Shown piece after piece: positions 1 through 8,061 of a stretch of DNA of 16,304 nt. Numbering within the stretch: position 1 is the stretch's first letter; every line of letters starts with the position of its first letter. Position numbers and translations under genes: made by a program. The notes beneath the pieces are model-generated. The model saw only the letters and a list, made by a program, of their open reading frames with translations, made no database searches and was not told where the DNA came from. The stretch is from JBDREF01 sp043820045 (GTDB lineage: Bacteria; Planctomycetota; Phycisphaerae; Sedimentisphaerales; Anaerobacaceae), in contig JBDREF010000087.1 in NCBI GenBank assembly GCA_043820045.1, positions 1 to 16,304 of the forward strand, given 5' to 3'.

Positions 1-935
1 GGGCCGGAGTCATATCTGTCGAGGAAAGCGGCAGCCAATTCTTCGGTCGAAAGCAGCTCTTTAGCTCTGGATATCTCGGGCCTCAACTGCTCGAACCATT
101 GACTTTTCTCTGCAATTTCAATCGCTTTTCGCAGGAAAAAGCCCCTTGTCTCCGATGGCATCGGCAGAAAGCCGGGACCGTCCCCGGGCGTGTAATCGAT
201 AGCCGAACCGACAAGCTCCTGCAAATCAGAAAGGCTCAGGCCCGAGCTGGTTTCGCCCTTCAACTCCACAAGCAATATTCTCGCCCGAGTAATCAGGGAT
301 ACGGAAGACGAACTTATATCCTCAGGCGTCCGGCCGTATGCCATTTCGCGGCACAAGGCAATGGTCTTTTCAGTTTCTCCGAGCTTCCTCAGGCAACGAA
401 TTCTGCCCATCAAAGCAGAATACCGGATGTAGTCGGCGGCGTTCAAATCGGCAATTTTTTCGTACAATTCCGCAGCTCGCTCGAAATCCGCGTCGATAAA
501 TTCGGCGCTCCATGCCGTATTAAACTCTTCCGGCATATCATCGGAATACTCGCTTGCTCCCGTCACGGGATAAACCGGCTTTGCGTTACTGTCGTAAATA
601 ATGACGGCGTCGCATATTTTCGAACCACCATTTTCGTCGTATTGGCCGGAGCCCGCCAACAGGTTGAACAGCTCTGAGTGTTGACGTTCCGCCGCCCCCT
701 GTTCGAGCAGACTGATTCGGGCCGACCATAGTTCGTCGATTCTTGTGCTCAGTTTTTCCAGCCGTTGTTGATAAAAATCACTCAGTTTCTGCCTGACTGC
801 CAGACGGTCGTTCCTGACCGCCTGATTCATAAACCAAAGCAGACAAATGGTGGGCAGTATAACTGCTACTGCAAGCAGCAACACTACCCACCATAACTGA
901 TTGTTACCGGTGCCGACTTTGCCTTTGATTTCCAT
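1..935 (-). CDS. Membrane-anchored TPR-like protein, N-terminal part (runs off left edge); possible sensor kinase
   Basis: An open frame runs from an ATG at 935-933 to the window edge without a stop, giving 311 visible codons. The protein begins with a short polar stretch. One strong membrane segment follows at about residues 14-36 (LWWVVLLLAVAVILPTICLL), then a charged helical stretch at about 38-80 that looks like a coiled coil. The next part contains helical, TPR-like sequence at about 150-200 (DFERAAELYEKIADLNAADY). The start lies 9 nt after the stop of the upstream gene, so the two are probably cotranscribed; the ribosome site is weak (ACAGAG). One N-terminal membrane anchor followed by a large extracytoplasmic helical domain fits a sensor histidine kinase or similar receptor, but no catalytic domain lies inside the window, so the function is a guess. 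That it is a real gene is well supported by length, composition and operon spacing. Confidence 0.8.
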   Translation of the reverse strand, partial: MEIKGKVGTGNNQLWWVVLLLAVAVILPTICLLWFMNQAVRNDRLAVRQKLSDFYQQRLEKLSTRIDELWSARISLLEQGAAERQHSELFNLLAGSGQYDENGGSKICDAVIIYDSNAKPVYPVTGASEYSDDMPEEFNTAWSAEFIDADFERAAELYEKIADLNAADYIRYSALMGRIRCLRKLGETEKTIALCREMAYGRTPEDISSSSVSLITRARILLVELKGETSSGLSLSDLQELVGSAIDYTPGDGPGFLPMPSETRGFFLRKAIEIAEKSQWFEQLRPEISRAKELLSTEELAAAFLDRYDSG

Positions 936-944
936 ACTCTGTTT

Positions 945-3900
945 CTATTCGCTTGGGCTGTAAAGCGCCTTGACCTCACCTTCACTAATAGCATAATTGT
1001 AGATGCGGACGTCATCTATCGCACCATCGTAGAAGCGGTCGCTTTCCTCGGAGTTTCTCCCGATGTTGAAATTGGCTGCGCTGCCGGCTATACGACAGCC
1101 AGGGCAATCGGTGGTAACCTTCAATGTGCCGTCAACGTATAATTTGAGTTGACCGCCGTCATAGGTTCCCGCCAGGTGATGCCATGAACCGTTGAACGAA
1201 CCGTCCATCGGCAAGTGCGCAACGTGCCAGGTGTCGCTGAAAATCATAAATTCCAGGTTATTGCTGCTGTGCTGTTTCAGCCCGTAGGTGCGGTCGCCCT
1301 TGGTTACGTATGGGTTGAACTGGGAATTACCCATATCATTTGTTCTTACCCAGGCTGCGATCGTAATCTCATGGTTGATATCCAGGCTGGAGTCGTTACC
1401 GCAGTCAACGTAATCGTCAATTCCATCGAACTGCAAAGCACCGCCGAGTTTGCCGCCGGACGGCTTCCACTGGGGACTACCCATAAGTGTGCCGTTATTG
1501 CCAGCGCCTGACGAATCGGCGGCCGTGCCGCCGGCGGCCTCGTCAAACTTCCACCAGCCGACCAGGCCGGTTAGTTGACCGATTCCCAGCACGCTCGGGG
1601 TTTGCCAGGCGTTGTCCTCTTTGCTCCGCCAGGTGAGCTTGGTGTCGCGGTCGCCGCCGTCATCGTCGTCATTGACGTGCACGTCCAAACCTATCTTTGT
1701 TCCCGCGGACGGCCTTGTTCCCAGGGTGGACCATGGAAACTTGATTTCGACCCGGTAACCGACGTCTGCACGTCCGACGGCGAATTCCACACCGCCGGTT
1801 CGACCGTGCTTGAATTCTCCCATACCTGGGTTTGCCTCGGCCCACTCGAAAAAGTACTGGTAGTCGTTGTCGCCGTAGCTGTCCGACTTGCTGTTGTCGG
1901 CGTCTATGAATACTTCGACGCCGTCATCGAGCCAGAATTCGTCCGAATCGTTTTTCAGGACATCGTCCATTACATTCACCAGAACGTAGAGATTGTTTTC
2001 GTCCCACATGGCTCTATAGAAGGCCGTCAGATCGGCGCTGTCGGAAACCGGTGAATATACTGTGTTGTCAATCCTGTTCCGACGAACCTGGGACCAGATT
2101 TCTTCCGCCGTTCCGTCAATCACCGGAGGCTGACTCGCCTTCATAATATATGCGGGGATTTGCGCCATTTCCCTCTCGGCACGAGCCTTGGCCTTCGCCG
2201 CAGATATGACATCAGACAACTGCTTTGCCGGGCCAAGCACATTTTGTACCGGCGGCAATTCACTTATTTCGGCACGCAGCTTCAGGCTATTGAGTTCTTC
2301 TTGCGTGTGCACCTGTATGGTGGTTTTGTCAAAGTTAGCTGCTAACTGGCCGAAGAGTTCATGTACTTTATCGTCGGAGTCATTCAGGCCAAGAGCACCG
2401 CTGGCCTCGGCGGCACGCATCGCTCCGCCGACGTTGAGGAGCACCAGCTTGCTGGTCGCCGGTGAGAGCGCCGCGATAGACTTATTCAGCGGCCCTGCGC
2501 CGGCGGCAGATGTCCGGCTCCTGATCGCCGAGACGGAGGACTCAATAATATTCGGGTTCAGCGAAAGAATTGTGGCTTTGTTCGCCTGGTCCGTGTAGCA
2601 GTAAATCTTCTGCTCGGTCACAAGTTCGATTTGATATCTGCCTGTGCCCTGATCTGGTTGCTCATTGGCGGATTGACTCTTGAACAGATTAGCCATCGTC
2701 AGCAAACCTATAAGGATTTGACGAGTCTCTTGTGGACGTTCACTGGTCATCACCAGCCCGAGAGAAGTCACTATCGGCGGGATTGGCTGTGCACTAACAT
2801 CAGCAGTCCCTTCGGAAGGCAGCATGAACAGTGTCGCCTGGTCAATGTTGGCGAAGATGTCGCCGCCTATATCAAGACCTGCGGTGCTCCTGATCTTCTC
2901 GCGTAACGCCTGGGACTGAGCGCTGTCAGCCTCACCCAGCCCGACGCTTACCACGGCAATAGCCTCGGAAGGAACGGCCTTTAGGGCGGCTTTACTTATC
3001 TTCGGCGTGCGAATCAGGTCGTATATCTGACAGTGATGCCCATCCTTTAGAGCCACATTCGCCTCCAGAGCAAGCCCGTCATCCCGGATGGACAACGAGG
3101 CGATAAAGTCATCGATGCTCTTGAGATCGGCAAATTTGTCGGCCATCAGGATAGGTTGAGGAATCTGTCCGGCCGGAAAGACTCCTGCAAGACCGGCGAA
3201 TACATGGTCGACATCGGCCCACACGGTCAGAACATTTTCCTGGCGTGCCTTTCTGCCGATCTTCGCAAAGGACTTATTACTCGATGCGAGCGTCGGTTCG
3301 CGGGTAGTACCTTTGTGTTGTTTTACACACCAGGTCAGTTGCCCCGCCGCATAAGCTTTCGGGCTTACGAGTATCACCGTCGTATCGTCGTATGCGGCGC
3401 CTCCGCCGTCAGTAAGTTCCACACACTGCATACCCTCGATAGCGTCAATTGGTCTTCCAAAAATGCCTATCGCCAACAAGATGATGCCGCGCAAGGCATC
3501 GCTCTTTCCGGGAAACAGCACTACTATACCCGGAGGGTTGTTGTCTGTAACGCCGGTGATACCAACGCCCAAGCCGCGTATCTTCTTGAACTCGGCCATC
3601 ATGCCGGGATTCATAAGACTGCCAAGGATATTCCCGGGCGATGCGCCCCCGGTTGATCTTTGAGCATTGCCGTTGCCGCCGCCGATGGCTGCGAGAGGAT
3701 TCTCAAAGGGAGTCCCTTCGAGCATCTTGAGAATAGTCTCGATCTGTTCGCCCGGGCTGCCAATTTCGAGGTAGAACAAAGTATCGGGCGGCATCAAAGC
3801 CGCCGGATCGGCATTACCCAACTCTTCGAGCAGAGGCTTGACCTTGCTGATGATTTTGGTCTGGTCACTGAAGTCGGCAACCAACCGCCCGAAGAGCTGC

Positions 3901-4157
3901 TGCGCCCGCTGCTCGTCCTGCTTCTTCAGGTAGCACATGCCCTGCAGGTACATCGCCTGGGCGACCTGCGGCCTTTGAGCGGTGCTGTCGTTGATCACCT
4001 GCTCGAACATCTTAATCGCCGCATCAAGGTCGCCATCGACCTGCTCTGCATACAGGCCTTCCTGCAATAGAACACTTGCTGATTTGGCGCCGGCCGCCAA
4101 GGCGACTCCGACTGCAGCCAATATCAGAACAATTAAGATGGTTTTGAACCTTTTCAT
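945..4157 (-). CDS. Large secreted protein: TPR + CBM9-like + LamG domains
   Basis: About 1070 residues. It has a signal peptide (MKRFKTILIVLILAAVGVAL then AAGAKS). TPR-like helices at about 28-113 include the pattern EGLYAEQVDGDLDAAIKMFE. A long middle region (about 118-650) of alpha/beta character opens with PPDTLFYLEIGSP and has no recognised fold. A carbohydrate-binding family 9-like domain lies at about 669-864 (PPVIDGTAEEIW, DENNLYVLVNVMDD, DGVEVFIDAD, YRVEIKFPW). A LamG/concanavalin-like domain fills 865-1070 (GWWKFDEA, ALQFDGIDDYV, WHHLAGTYDG, LYVDG, GAIDDVRIYNYAIS). Both C-terminal modules belong to families that usually bind polysaccharides or other surface ligands, so an envelope or extracellular role is likely; no hydrolase motif is seen. 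Two in-frame ATGs (4163 and 4157) compete. The AAGGAG at 4165-4170 is 1 nt from the first and 7 nt from the second, so 4157 is preferred. It heads an operon with the membrane protein to its left. Confidence 0.88.
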   Translation of the reverse strand: MKRFKTILIVLILAAVGVALAAGAKSASVLLQEGLYAEQVDGDLDAAIKMFEQVINDSTAQRPQVAQAMYLQGMCYLKKQDEQRAQQLFGRLVADFSDQTKIISKVKPLLEELGNADPAALMPPDTLFYLEIGSPGEQIETILKMLEGTPFENPLAAIGGGNGNAQRSTGGASPGNILGSLMNPGMMAEFKKIRGLGVGITGVTDNNPPGIVVLFPGKSDALRGIILLAIGIFGRPIDAIEGMQCVELTDGGGAAYDDTTVILVSPKAYAAGQLTWCVKQHKGTTREPTLASSNKSFAKIGRKARQENVLTVWADVDHVFAGLAGVFPAGQIPQPILMADKFADLKSIDDFIASLSIRDDGLALEANVALKDGHHCQIYDLIRTPKISKAALKAVPSEAIAVVSVGLGEADSAQSQALREKIRSTAGLDIGGDIFANIDQATLFMLPSEGTADVSAQPIPPIVTSLGLVMTSERPQETRQILIGLLTMANLFKSQSANEQPDQGTGRYQIELVTEQKIYCYTDQANKATILSLNPNIIESSVSAIRSRTSAAGAGPLNKSIAALSPATSKLVLLNVGGAMRAAEASGALGLNDSDDKVHELFGQLAANFDKTTIQVHTQEELNSLKLRAEISELPPVQNVLGPAKQLSDVISAAKAKARAEREMAQIPAYIMKASQPPVIDGTAEEIWSQVRRNRIDNTVYSPVSDSADLTAFYRAMWDENNLYVLVNVMDDVLKNDSDEFWLDDGVEVFIDADNSKSDSYGDNDYQYFFEWAEANPGMGEFKHGRTGGVEFAVGRADVGYRVEIKFPWSTLGTRPSAGTKIGLDVHVNDDDDGGDRDTKLTWRSKEDNAWQTPSVLGIGQLTGLVGWWKFDEAAGGTAADSSGAGNNGTLMGSPQWKPSGGKLGGALQFDGIDDYVDCGNDSSLDINHEITIAAWVRTNDMGNSQFNPYVTKGDRTYGLKQHSSNNLEFMIFSDTWHVAHLPMDGSFNGSWHHLAGTYDGGQLKLYVDGTLKVTTDCPGCRIAGSAANFNIGRNSEESDRFYDGAIDDVRIYNYAISEGEVKALYSPSE

Positions 4158-4164
4158 TGTCATG

Positions 4165-4170
4165 CTCCTT
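4165..4170 (-). promoter_or_regulatory. Ribosome binding site deciding the start of the LamG protein
   Basis: On the minus strand AAGGAG ends 1 nt before the ATG at 4163 and 7 nt before the ATG at 4157. Normal Shine-Dalgarno spacing selects the second ATG, which also places the lysine/arginine n-region directly at the protein N-terminus. Confidence 0.7.
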
Positions 4171-4227
4171 TCAAATAGGTTAACAAAAAAACAGCCGATT
4201 CAACAGAAGTAATTATCGTGCGCGAAT

Positions 4228-4249
4228 GTTACGGTTTTGTTACGATTTT
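4228..4249. repeat. 11-bp direct repeat in the divergent intergenic region
   Basis: Two adjacent copies, GTTACGGTTTT and GTTACGATTTT, differ at one base and repeat with a period of one helical turn. They lie in the 186-nt region between two divergent genes. Tandem 11-bp half sites are the layout bound by OmpR/PhoB-type response regulators, so this may be an operator; that is inference from layout only. The rest of this intergenic region is AT-rich with no other clear structure apart from the TATAAT box. Confidence 0.45.
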
Positions 4250-4329
4250 GTACTATTTCAGTTATTTTTTGCGGGATGCTTCGAGAGGAGAAAACGCAGA
4301 AAGGATGTAGATTTGCCCGGTCGATACGG

Positions 4330-4335
4330 TATAAT
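4330..4335 (+). promoter_or_regulatory. -10 box (TATAAT) directly before the DUF6057 gene; possible leaderless start
   Basis: A perfect TATAAT ends 8 nt before the ATG at 4344, which would put the transcription start at or within a few bases of the start codon. No Shine-Dalgarno sequence precedes this ATG, and an in-frame TAA at 4332-4334 rules out an upstream start. No convincing -35 hexamer is seen at 16-18 nt spacing. A leaderless mRNA is the simplest reading. Confidence 0.45.
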
Positions 4336-4343
4336 CTGCCTCA

Positions 4344-6266
4344 ATGAGCGCAACGTCTCTTGAATTAGGTGTATCCAGACAGCGACTGATAAGCTCATCT
4401 CGGAGCCTTATCTTTTTTGTCGTGTTCTATCTTTATCTGTGGCTGCGAGTTGACCTGCGTTTTATCTCCGGCTCCGGCGGGACCGTTACGAACTTCCCCG
4501 TTTTTTTCAAAGGCGGGACGTTCCTGCAAAGCTTCCTTTCGTATCCGGGCGGGCCTGTCGAATATCTCTCGGCGTTTCTGTCTCAGTTTTTCTATATAGG
4601 CTGGGCCGGAGCGCTCGTGGTTACCGCGCAGGCCTGGCTGATCTGCGCGTCTGTCGGCTACATTTTCAAAACCATGAACTCACCCGCCCTTCGCCCGCTA
4701 TGTTTTGTCCCGGCGATTCTAATCCTGGTCACCTACACCCAGTACACGTATCACTTCGTCACGACAACGGCGTTCCTGGCTGCATTGGCGTTTGTGTGTT
4801 TGTACCTGAGATTGGCTGAAGTCAGAAAATGGAGTTCAGACGCCGGGCTTTCGACCTCTGACCTCGGTCGTCTGTTCTCCGTCGTCCTTTTTCTGGTTCT
4901 GTCAGTGATTCTGTACTACGTCGCAGGGGCGGCGTACTTACTCTTCGCGGTGCTCTGCGCTATGTATGAACTACTCTTCAAGAAGCGCTATCTGCCGGGC
5001 TTGTTGTATCTACTGTCCATAATTGCAGTTCCCTACGTCGAAGGCATGATGTTTTTTGGTTCGAGTATTGTCAACGTCTTCAGCGATTTGCTGCCCTTCT
5101 CGTGGAAGATTCTCTCCCTGGAGAGTCGCAGGGAATTGATAGCGGTCGTTTACGCACTCTATTTATTTGCCCCTTCGGCCATACTCATTTCGTGGTTCTG
5201 GAAAACGATAAGAGCCGGAAAACAGATTGCAGAGCGCAGAAGTCACTCGTCAGTCGTCCATCGTCTGTCGTTTATCGCCCGTCCTCTGCCCTCTGCCGTC
5301 TGTTCTTTTGCTCTGTCGGTGATCGTATTCGCCGCCGTCTTTATTTCACACGACACGAAAAAAAGGGGATTGCTCGGTGTTCAATACTATGCCTGCCACC
5401 GAATGTGGCCGGAAGTACTCCGGGCCGCAGGCCAGCGGCCGGAAAGCCCCTTGGTAGTCAATGCTGTCAACCGTGCCTTGTATCATACCGGCCGGCTCGG
5501 TTACGATATGTTCTCGTGGCCACAGCACCCGGATGCCTTGATCCTGACGGGCCAGGACCGGCTTCTAACGTGCTGGCACAAATTTGACACCCAGCTTGAT
5601 CTCGGCCTGCTTAACATGGCACAGAAGAATCTGGTCGAGTGCATGGAAGTTTTCGGGGCCCAGCCGATGATTCTGCAGCGGCTCGCTCTTATAGATATGG
5701 TCAAGGCCAATTATGGTTCAGCCCGGATTTACCTCGGAGCGCTTAGCAAAACGTTGTTTCACGCAGCCTGGGCCAACAACTACCTGGCTAAGTTACAGTC
5801 AGATCCGAACCTCTCAACAGACGAGCGGATTCAACATTTACGCGCCGTACGCATGGAAAAGGATTATCCTTCGGTTTTCTTTCCCAGGGAAAGAATGCTT
5901 TGCGACCTGCTGGAGAAGAACAACAAGAATCGTATGGCCTTCGAATACCTGTCGGCCTGGTATATGCTCAACAGGCAGTTGGAAAAGTCCATCGGGAATC
6001 TGGAACGACTGAGTGATTTTGACTATCGGGAGCTTCCGCCGCTCTACGAGGAGGTAGTTTTGATTTACGCCTACGGCACGAAGAAACCGGTCCGCCTGGC
6101 CAGCTACCAACCCAAGCGGGAAGCTCGCCTGCGGATCGAACAGTTCAGCCAGGTCTTCAATCGATACGGGAGAAACAAACCGGCGGCTTTCGACGAGCTG
6201 GCAAGAGACTACGGCGACAGTTACTTTTTCTACCACATTTACGGGATTTCAGGTGTGAGGAAATGA
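4344..6266 (+). CDS. Polytopic membrane protein, DUF6057 type
   Basis: 640 residues. The N-terminal half is hydrophobic with roughly seven to nine membrane segments. Clear ones lie near residues 21-38 (SLIFFVVFYLYLWLRV), 75-112, 118-155, 178-208, 214-240, 264-287 and 313-333. The C-terminal half (about 345-640) is soluble and helical, with TPR-like spacing, and ends in an aromatic stretch (YGDSYFFYHIYGISG). The early motif GGTFLQSFLSYPGGPVEYLSAFLSQ region and the aromatic ending fit the DUF6057 family as I remember it; no biochemical function is known to me. The stop overlaps the ATG of the next gene (ATGA), so translational coupling with the CxxCH propeller is likely. Two stretches of the gene, just before two membrane segments, are made of degenerate 7-bp tandem repeats. 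The family name comes from recognition, not from a search. Confidence 0.85.
   Translation: MSATSLELGVSRQRLISSSRSLIFFVVFYLYLWLRVDLRFISGSGGTVTNFPVFFKGGTFLQSFLSYPGGPVEYLSAFLSQFFYIGWAGALVVTAQAWLICASVGYIFKTMNSPALRPLCFVPAILILVTYTQYTYHFVTTTAFLAALAFVCLYLRLAEVRKWSSDAGLSTSDLGRLFSVVLFLVLSVILYYVAGAAYLLFAVLCAMYELLFKKRYLPGLLYLLSIIAVPYVEGMMFFGSSIVNVFSDLLPFSWKILSLESRRELIAVVYALYLFAPSAILISWFWKTIRAGKQIAERRSHSSVVHRLSFIARPLPSAVCSFALSVIVFAAVFISHDTKKRGLLGVQYYACHRMWPEVLRAAGQRPESPLVVNAVNRALYHTGRLGYDMFSWPQHPDALILTGQDRLLTCWHKFDTQLDLGLLNMAQKNLVECMEVFGAQPMILQRLALIDMVKANYGSARIYLGALSKTLFHAAWANNYLAKLQSDPNLSTDERIQHLRAVRMEKDYPSVFFPRERMLCDLLEKNNKNRMAFEYLSAWYMLNRQLEKSIGNLERLSDFDYRELPPLYEEVVLIYAYGTKKPVRLASYQPKREARLRIEQFSQVFNRYGRNKPAAFDELARDYGDSYFFYHIYGISGVRK
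4856..4890 (+). repeat. Degenerate heptanucleotide tandem repeat, array 1 (intragenic)
   Basis: Five successive 7-bp units (CTCTGAC, CTCGGTC, GTCTGTT, CTCCGTC, GTCCTTT) fit the consensus (G/C)TCTGTC, and a weaker unit follows at 4891-4897. The array is translated as part of the DUF6057-type protein at about residues 171-182, directly in front of a membrane segment. Confidence 0.5.
5242..5304 (+). repeat. Degenerate heptanucleotide tandem repeat, array 2 (intragenic)
   Basis: Nine consecutive 7-bp units begin GTCACTC, GTCAGTC, GTCCATC and continue to two identical CTCTGCC copies and GTCTGTT. Column by column the consensus is GTCTGTC: seven units start with G, eight have C at position 3, and eight end in C. 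The array is read in frame as about residues 300-320 of the DUF6057-type protein, a Ser/Val/Arg-rich loop just before the last membrane segment. Its consensus is the same as that of the array at 4856. Confidence 0.7.
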
Positions 6267-7855
6267 ATCAGGGGCACAAGAGCAGGAAAGCAAGGATAAT
6301 CTATGCGTTGATAGCCTGTGCGCTTATCACTTGCGCACTGAACTACGCCTCCCGTGAGGATAAGGTCACAATCGACCGGTGCAATGTCATTGACCGGTCC
6401 GCAGTCATCCATCCCGACTACTGCGGAACCGTCATCCCGCCGAACATTGCGCCTTTGAACTTCATGGTCAAGGAAAACGGCTCGCATTATTGTGTAAAGA
6501 TATATTCCAAGCGGGGCCAAGCCATCGAAGTGCTCAGCCGCTCACCAAAGATTGCTATTCCCGAGAAACAATGGAGCGAACTTCTCGACGCCAATCGCGG
6601 AGAAGAATTACGTTTTGATGTTTTCGCCAAAACAAAGGACGGCGGATGGAACCGCTTTTCTTCCATCATCAACACAATCGCACGCGAGGATATAGACGGT
6701 TTTCTGGTTTACAGGAGAATCCATCCAGTAAACAGCGCCTGGGGACAGATGGGAATTTATCAGCGAAACCTGGGCCGATTCGACGAATCACTCGTGCTGG
6801 ATAACGGATATTTCGACGGCGGCTGCCTCAACTGCCACTCATTTTGTGCAAATCGTCCCGACAAGATGCTGATCAATATCCGCAGCGCCAAATATTCCAG
6901 CTCCGCTTTGCTCGTTGCAAACGACACGGTTCACAAGATCGGCACAAAATTCGGATATATCTCGTGGCATCCCAGCGGCCGGCTCGCAACATACTCCATC
7001 AACAAAGTCACGCAGCTCTTTCACTCGGCCTGCAATGAGGTTCGAGACGTGGTGGATGTCGATTCGCTGCTGGCGTACTATGTAGTGGACAGCAAGACCA
7101 TAAAGACCACGCCCGCGATTTCAAGAAAGGACCGTCTGGAAACGTATCCCGCCTGGTCGCCTGACGGGCGGTACCTGTATTTTTGCAGCGCGCCGTTGAC
7201 CTGGTCGGACCGCGATGTTATCCCCACCCACTACGACGAAATCAAGTACGATTTGGTCCGAATAAGCTACGACATCGACAGCGACCAGTGGGGCGAAGCG
7301 GAAACCATACTCTCGGCCCGGGACACAGGCATGAGCATCCTTCTGCCGCGGATCAGTCCCGACGGCCGGTGGTTGTTGTTTTGCATGTGCGACTACGGCT
7401 GCTTCCCCGTTCATCGGCAAAGTAGCGACCTGTATATGATGGATCTCGAGGCCGCACAGCAAACCGGCAAGTACGAACCGCGCCGGCTAAGCATTAACAG
7501 CAGCGAAAGCGAGTCATGGCACAGCTTCTCCAGTAACAGCCGATGGATAGCTTTCAGCAGCAAGAGACGGACCGGCGTGTTTACCAGGTCCTATCTGAGC
7601 TACGTTGACCGGGAAGGCGAAGTATATAAACCAATCGTGCTGCCCCAGAAAGACCCCACGTACTACGACGCGTGCCTGTGGACCTACAGCGTACCCGAGC
7701 TGATAAGCGAACCCGTTAGAGTTACAAAGGAAGAACTGGGGCGCGTCGTCCGATCCTCTCGTGAGATACCGGCCGGTATGCCGGTGACTGCGGCCACACC
7801 TAAAGTCACGACGACGCCAGAAAAGGCCGAACCCTGGATAACCGAACGGGAATAG
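6263..7855 (+). CDS. Exported PD40 beta-propeller protein with one CxxCH (putative heme c) motif
   Basis: 530 residues. An N-terminal basic stretch and hydrophobic segment at about 11-28 (RIIYALIACALITCALNYAS) act as signal peptide or anchor; a lipobox reading at Cys24 is possible but poor. A domain with IPPNIAPLNF follows (about 45-140). The motif CLNCHSF at 188-194 is a c-type heme attachment signature (CxxCH). The propeller part carries PD40/TolB-like blade motifs: WHPSGR (about 235), WSPDGRYLYF (298-307), ISPDGRWLLF (364-373) and ESWHSFSSNSRWIAFSSK (417-434). The gene overlaps the DUF6057 gene by 4 nt, so the two products probably act together at the envelope. Its nearest relative in the window is the protein at 8062, with which it shares the CxNCHSF, SPDGR and SWHSFS motifs. 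Heme binding is inferred; a single CxxCH can occur by chance, but its conservation in the paralogue argues against that. Confidence 0.85.
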   Translation: MNQGHKSRKARIIYALIACALITCALNYASREDKVTIDRCNVIDRSAVIHPDYCGTVIPPNIAPLNFMVKENGSHYCVKIYSKRGQAIEVLSRSPKIAIPEKQWSELLDANRGEELRFDVFAKTKDGGWNRFSSIINTIAREDIDGFLVYRRIHPVNSAWGQMGIYQRNLGRFDESLVLDNGYFDGGCLNCHSFCANRPDKMLINIRSAKYSSSALLVANDTVHKIGTKFGYISWHPSGRLATYSINKVTQLFHSACNEVRDVVDVDSLLAYYVVDSKTIKTTPAISRKDRLETYPAWSPDGRYLYFCSAPLTWSDRDVIPTHYDEIKYDLVRISYDIDSDQWGEAETILSARDTGMSILLPRISPDGRWLLFCMCDYGCFPVHRQSSDLYMMDLEAAQQTGKYEPRRLSINSSESESWHSFSSNSRWIAFSSKRRTGVFTRSYLSYVDREGEVYKPIVLPQKDPTYYDACLWTYSVPELISEPVRVTKEELGRVVRSSREIPAGMPVTAATPKVTTTPEKAEPWITERE

Positions 7856-7948
7856 CACCGTGCGTTCAAGATGGATTCAGTCTGATAACATAGTATTTCA
7901 ATCCACAAGAGCTTTTGCCAAAGGAAAAAGTCAGATTTTACGTTAAGC

Positions 7949-7977
7949 TTGATTTTCTCAGCCACGATATTTAAGAT
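7949..7977 (+). promoter_or_regulatory. Weak candidate promoter for the second propeller gene
   Basis: TTGATT at 7949-7954 and TAAGAT at 7972-7977 are separated by 17 nt. The -10 matches only four of six positions. Transcription would start near 7984, the first base of the stem-loop that follows. The preceding 90 nt (7856-7948) are AT-rich and show nothing else I can name. Confidence 0.25.
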
Positions 7978-7983
7978 GCTGAA

Positions 7984-8027
7984 CTCGCTCGGCTTATATG
8001 AGGCGGTGCAAGTCCGCAGCGAGCGAG
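7984..8027 (+). ncRNA. Candidate structured 5' leader (stem-loop) upstream of the CxxCH/TPR gene
   Basis: CTCGCTCG at 7984-7991 pairs perfectly with CGAGCGAG at 8020-8027. The 28-nt interior contains a second hairpin, GCGG (8003-8006) with CCGC (8014-8017), closing a 7-nt loop TGCAAGT that resembles a tRNA T-arm. It ends 34 nt before the ATG at 8062. It matches no riboswitch class that I recognise. It may be a regulatory leader, a processing site between the two propeller genes, or a chance fold. Confidence 0.35.
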
Positions 8028-8061
8028 GGGGAACTTTGGGAGCACAAGGATTTCAGGATAG

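Noticed and set aside
99..677. 192-codon open frame on the plus strand
   Set aside because: It overlaps the minus-strand membrane protein that is open through to the window edge and has a membrane segment and operon spacing; this frame has no recognisable features.
8001..8020. tRNA gene, because of a T-arm-like hairpin
   Set aside because: No acceptor stem, anticodon arm or D-arm can be built around it.
7860..8027. Group II intron remnant (GTGCG near 7860 and GGTGCAAGTCC near 8005)
   Set aside because: Short matches only; no reverse transcriptase, no domain V hairpin and no intron-like length.
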